From Eubacteriaceae bacterium (GTDB taxonomy: Bacteria; Bacillota_A; Clostridia; Eubacteriales; Anaerofustaceae), in contig JAITGT010000038.1 in NCBI GenBank assembly GCA_031280495.1, positions 1 to 7,272 on the forward strand: DNA of 7,272 nucleotides, given 5' to 3'. The notes beneath the pieces were generated by a model that did no database searches, had not been told where the DNA came from, and worked only from the letters and a program-made list of their open reading frames with translations. Position numbers and translations under genes: made by a program. Shown in pieces: positions 5,761-7,272 of this stretch; within the stretch, counting starts at the first letter, position 1, and each line of letters opens with the position of its first letter.

Positions 5761-6049
5761 TGTTCCCGAATGGCGAGATTGCAGCGCCCGGCAAACATCC
5801 ACTGGGGAAAAGCAGCCAAACACAATGCGCGAGAAGGCGAATCGATCGCCAATCTTGCGAAAGGGCCTTTTCACGCTTTCATCCTAAAGATACATCAGAG
5901 CGCCCTCCCAGGCAATGGGAGCTAAGCGGCATGTTTCGTTTCTAAGGCTAGCTCAGGCTGTTTTCGAAATGTGCCGGAAAATGCCCTTTCCCCGTCTATG
6001 CGAGGGCGCTTTGGATTCCTTTTGCAGCTAAATATTCATCTTCGAAATG

Positions 6050-6084
6050 CGCGCCGCGCTTTCTGCTTCCAAACGGGCGGCGCG
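6050..6084. repeat. GC-only 8-bp inverted repeat
   Basis: CGCGCCGC (6050-6057) and GCGGCGCG (6077-6084) are exact reverse complements separated by 19 bases. No T-run follows on either strand, so it is not a typical terminator. Confidence 0.4.
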
Positions 6085-6121
6085 ATTTATGCAGCAGGCA
6101 TCTGGCTTTGCCCTATGAGCT

Positions 6122-6150
6122 ATTATATTATGTTCCGGCGCAGTTAAGAA
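6122..6150 (-). promoter_or_regulatory. Candidate promoter pointing into the 5605-6121 stretch
   Basis: On the - strand a perfect TATAAT (6127-6122) is preceded, after exactly 17 bp, by TTCTTA (6150-6145), which matches TTGACA at three of six positions. Transcription would start near 6115 and run into the hairpin-rich stretch towards the GNAT gene at 5589. Confidence 0.35.
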
Positions 6151-6191
6151 ACAGCGCCGCCCTGCGCAGCAAAAACCGGCGCATACAGGGC

Positions 6192-6223
6192 AAAAAAAAA
6201 GCGCCTGCCTGCCTTAGCAGGCG
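6192..6223 (-). terminator. Intrinsic terminator of the tRNA-Leu gene
   Basis: On the - strand CGCCTGC (6223-6217) and GCAGGCG (6208-6202) form a perfect 7-bp GC-rich stem with an 8-base loop, followed after one C by nine T residues (6200-6192). It begins 13 bases past the tRNA 3' end. Confidence 0.9.
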
Positions 6224-6235
6224 GCAGCAGTGAAG

Positions 6236-6319
6236 TGCGGCCAAGAGGACTTGAACCTCCACCTGGAAACCCAGACTAGAACCTGAATCTAGCGCGTCTG
6301 CCTATTCCGCCATGGCCGC
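6236..6319 (-). tRNA. tRNA-Leu, anticodon CAG
   Basis: An 84-nt class II tRNA that decodes CUG. The acceptor stem GCGGCCA/TGGCCGC is perfect over seven pairs with discriminator A. The anticodon stem CTAGA/TCTAG encloses loop TTCAGGT (6287-6281), giving anticodon CAG. A long variable arm (CTGG-GTTT-CCAG) is the leucine hallmark, and the T arm has GG-TTCAAGT-CC. The CCA end is not encoded; the next bases are CTT, so it must be added after transcription. A promoter lies 17 bp upstream and a strong terminator 13 bp downstream, so it is a single-gene unit. Confidence 0.96.
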
Positions 6320-6335
6320 TCATTGCACTCTCGGT

Positions 6336-6364
6336 ATTATACCGACAGGCGAAAAAAAAAGCAA
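6336..6364 (-). promoter_or_regulatory. Promoter of the tRNA-Leu gene
   Basis: On the - strand a perfect -10 box TATAAT (6341-6336) is preceded at exactly 17 bp by TTGCTT (6364-6359), with TTG conserved. Initiation would be near 6329, about ten bases before the mature tRNA 5' end at 6319. The -10 box is embedded in the small palindrome CGGTA-TTA-TACCG. Confidence 0.75.
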
Positions 6365-6902
6365 CGCCAAAATGATAAAATGCTCAGCAAGCGCCGGCGG
6401 CAGCATCCCTTGGGAGCCGGCCCTCTTGCGCCTTGCAGAGCAGCGGCAAACCGCGCTTCCTTTTGGCTCTCTTTTTAGTCTGCGGCAATATTCGCGCTGG
6501 CGAAAAGAAACAGCTTCTGCCATAGCGCCCATTTCCCCCTCATCGGGTAGCGTCCTAGGCCATGGGCGGCGCGATGCGCACGGCCCCAAAAACCGCAAGA
6601 GCACTCTGCCCTTAGGCGCGGGGAGTATGCGTTTCCAAAAGGAAAATGGAGGAGAAAGCCGTTCTAGGCAGCAGGCGAAGATTGGCAGCTCGCCCCTCTC
6701 GGCTCGCCGCCCTTTGCCGGCTTGCGGCCAAGGGCAGGGCCGCCATCCTGCCGCCAAAACGCGCCCTGGAGGCGATGGGCCTAAAGTGTTGAAGCTACAG
6801 TGGCAGCATCTGCAATTTAGGCAGTTTGCCTAGCCTTAGATCTTTTCAGCTGAACGGCTGTTGCCCCGCCCCGAGCGCCTGCGGCAAATGCGGCGGCAGG
6901 CG
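6365..6902. other. GC-rich stretch upstream of the tRNA without a convincing gene
   Basis: About 540 bp. Long open frames exist on both strands (for example 6312-6833 + and 6320-6757 -), but both run across the tRNA gene or its promoter and have Arg/Pro/Gly-rich, low-complexity composition, as expected from stop-poor GC-rich sequence. A 6-bp hairpin TAGGCA/TGCCTA lies at 6818-6832 and a strong one at 6874-6904. Nothing recognisable otherwise. Confidence 0.45.
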
Positions 6903-6904
6903 CT
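6874..6904 (-). repeat. Perfect 9-bp GC-rich hairpin at the end of a small ORF
   Basis: AGCGCCTGC (6874-6882) and GCAGGCGCT (6896-6904) pair perfectly around 13 bases. It overlaps the stop codon (6905-6903) of the small - strand frame and lies where a terminator would be expected, but no T-run follows on the - strand. Confidence 0.45.
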
Positions 6905-7100
6905 AGCGAAAATAGTAGTTGCTTTCGATGGGGACGGCGACGATGACGGAGCCTGGGCCGCTTTCCCCAAGCGCCACTGGCATTCCGCCAACTGAGTAGG
7001 TGCCGTGTGGCCCTCTTTTGATGGAATTTCCCTGTTCCAGCCCTTGCATGCCGGCGACAATCTGGGCAGACTGCCCCTCTTTTAGCTGCGAAAGGCGCAT
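6903..7100 (-). CDS. Small hypothetical protein
   Basis: An unrecognised 65-residue protein from ATG 7100, or 75 residues from GTG 7130. The start MRLSQLKEGQSAQI superficially resembles small SH3-like barrel proteins such as FeoA, but the rest (GNSIKRGPHGTYSVGGMPVA, then GPGSVIVAVPIESNYYFR) lacks the FeoA signature, so I do not assign it. Composition is protein-like: alternating hydrophobic strands and glycine turns, no cysteines. Ribosome binding signals are weak (AGG four bases before ATG 7100). A TATACT box at 7160-7155 could serve as its -10. It follows another - strand gene by about 50-80 bp and ends in a strong hairpin. Confidence 0.4.
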   Translation of the reverse strand: MRLSQLKEGQSAQIVAGMQGLEQGNSIKRGPHGTYSVGGMPVALGESGPGSVIVAVPIESNYYFR

Positions 7101-7176
7101 AAGCCTATACACGATTCTGCTTCCCCACACGGTTCTGGTTGTGTTTTTCTATGAAGTATACGCCATTTGGGCGCTT

Positions 7177-7272
7177 TTATTCTTCTGAGCCTTCCCATTT
7201 CTGCCCATTGCCGGCATACGCCGCGCAGTCTTCCTCAGACAGGCCAAATTCCCTGAATTCCATCGCAACGCG
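7177..7272 (-). CDS. C-terminal end of an unidentified protein, cut by the window edge
   Basis: The - strand frame entering at 7272 reads 31 residues, including MEFREFGLSEEDCAAYAGNG and ending KWEGSEE before TAA (7179-7177). It is acidic and could be the tail of a longer protein upstream, or a short peptide starting at ATG 7263. No family can be named from so little. The downstream small ORF is on the same strand. Confidence 0.35.
   Translation of the reverse strand, partial: RVAMEFREFGLSEEDCAAYAGNGQKWEGSEE

Larger units (their letters stand above)
5605..6191. other. GC-rich, hairpin-rich stretch without a convincing gene
   Basis: About 590 bp in which several frames on both strands are open at once, a sign of stop-poor GC-rich sequence and not of one real gene. 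A - strand frame from GTG 5874 to TGA 5602 ends 12 bases before the GNAT start and has AGGATG upstream, but its Arg/Gly/Ser-rich composition is not protein-like. Perfect or near-perfect hairpins occur at 5743-5760, 5905-5921, 6050-6084, 6136-6159 and 6159-6191. No known RNA family was recognised. Confidence 0.45.

Noticed and set aside
5602..5874. 90-residue - strand ORF just upstream of the second GNAT gene
   Set aside because: Its position and AGGATG site are suggestive, but the composition (Arg, Gly, Ser, Ala-rich with no structure) and competing open frames argue against real coding.
5536..5945. Several overlapping + strand ORFs of 80-130 residues
   Set aside because: They are mutually overlapping in different frames, partly antisense to the GNAT gene, and not protein-like.
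6320..6757. 145-residue - strand ORF
   Set aside because: It covers the tRNA promoter, overlaps an equally long frame on the other strand and has no ribosome binding site or recognisable domain.
6312..6833. 173-residue + strand ORF
   Set aside because: It crosses the tRNA-Leu promoter and 5' end, and its composition is Arg/Gly/Pro-rich and low in complexity, as expected of stop-poor GC-rich DNA.
6903..7130. FeoA iron-transport protein
   Set aside because: Only the first ~12 residues resemble FeoA; the 'RRRLL.lG...G..V' and 'GDP.....G' signatures are absent.
1..7272. CRISPR array, insertion sequence with transposase, or integrase
   Set aside because: No regularly spaced repeats, no DDE or tyrosine/serine recombinase motif and no paired terminal repeats around a coding region were seen.

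Overview
The window looks like an accessory, partly decayed stretch of a bacterial chromosome. The organism is probably a Bacillota/Clostridia-type Gram-positive. That guess rests on purine-rich Shine-Dalgarno sites, sigma70-like TTG-N17-TATAAT spacing, hsdS text of the 'WEQRK' kind, and the DUF4143 ATPase and Fic families; no marker gene fixes it. Base composition changes from moderate GC on the left (about 1-4800) to clearly GC-rich on the right (about 5150-7272), where coding density is low.

Left block, + strand (1-2900): a decayed defence/accessory locus. It opens with an AAA-type ATPase with a DUF4143 C-terminus, whose last ~20 residues are thrown out of frame by an apparent one-base deletion near 1321. 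Next comes half of a type I restriction specificity subunit (HsdS), without a start and followed by stops at probable Gln codons. Then comes an intact, overlapping two-gene module: a VbhA-like antitoxin carrying the class I Fic-inhibitory motif, and a Fic AMP-transferase with a perfect active-site loop. Just past the Fic stop codon, HsdS-like text resumes with the start of another target-recognition half. The toxin-antitoxin pair therefore sits at the junction between two decayed HsdS halves and is the only part of the block that still looks functional.

Middle block (2900-5600), mainly - strand: about 650 bp without a recognisable gene but with a nested 77-bp inverted repeat; a RimJ/RimL-type GNAT acetyltransferase; an unrecognised 180-residue protein whose in-frame upstream extension encodes a hydrophobic segment cut off by an amber codon; a gene-poor stretch with one doubtful 59-residue ORF; and a second, compact GNAT acetyltransferase with a strong ribosome binding site.

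Right block (5600-7272), GC-rich: a tRNA-Leu(CAG) on the - strand with a clear promoter and a strong intrinsic terminator, flanked on each side by about 500-600 bp that are rich in hairpins and lack a convincing gene. A second promoter-like site points into the left of these stretches, so an unrecognised RNA there is possible. The window ends with two small - strand reading frames of unknown function, one running off the edge.

The strongest biology is the Fic toxin-antitoxin pair preserved inside a broken restriction-specificity gene. No wholly new system can be demonstrated from the sequence alone.
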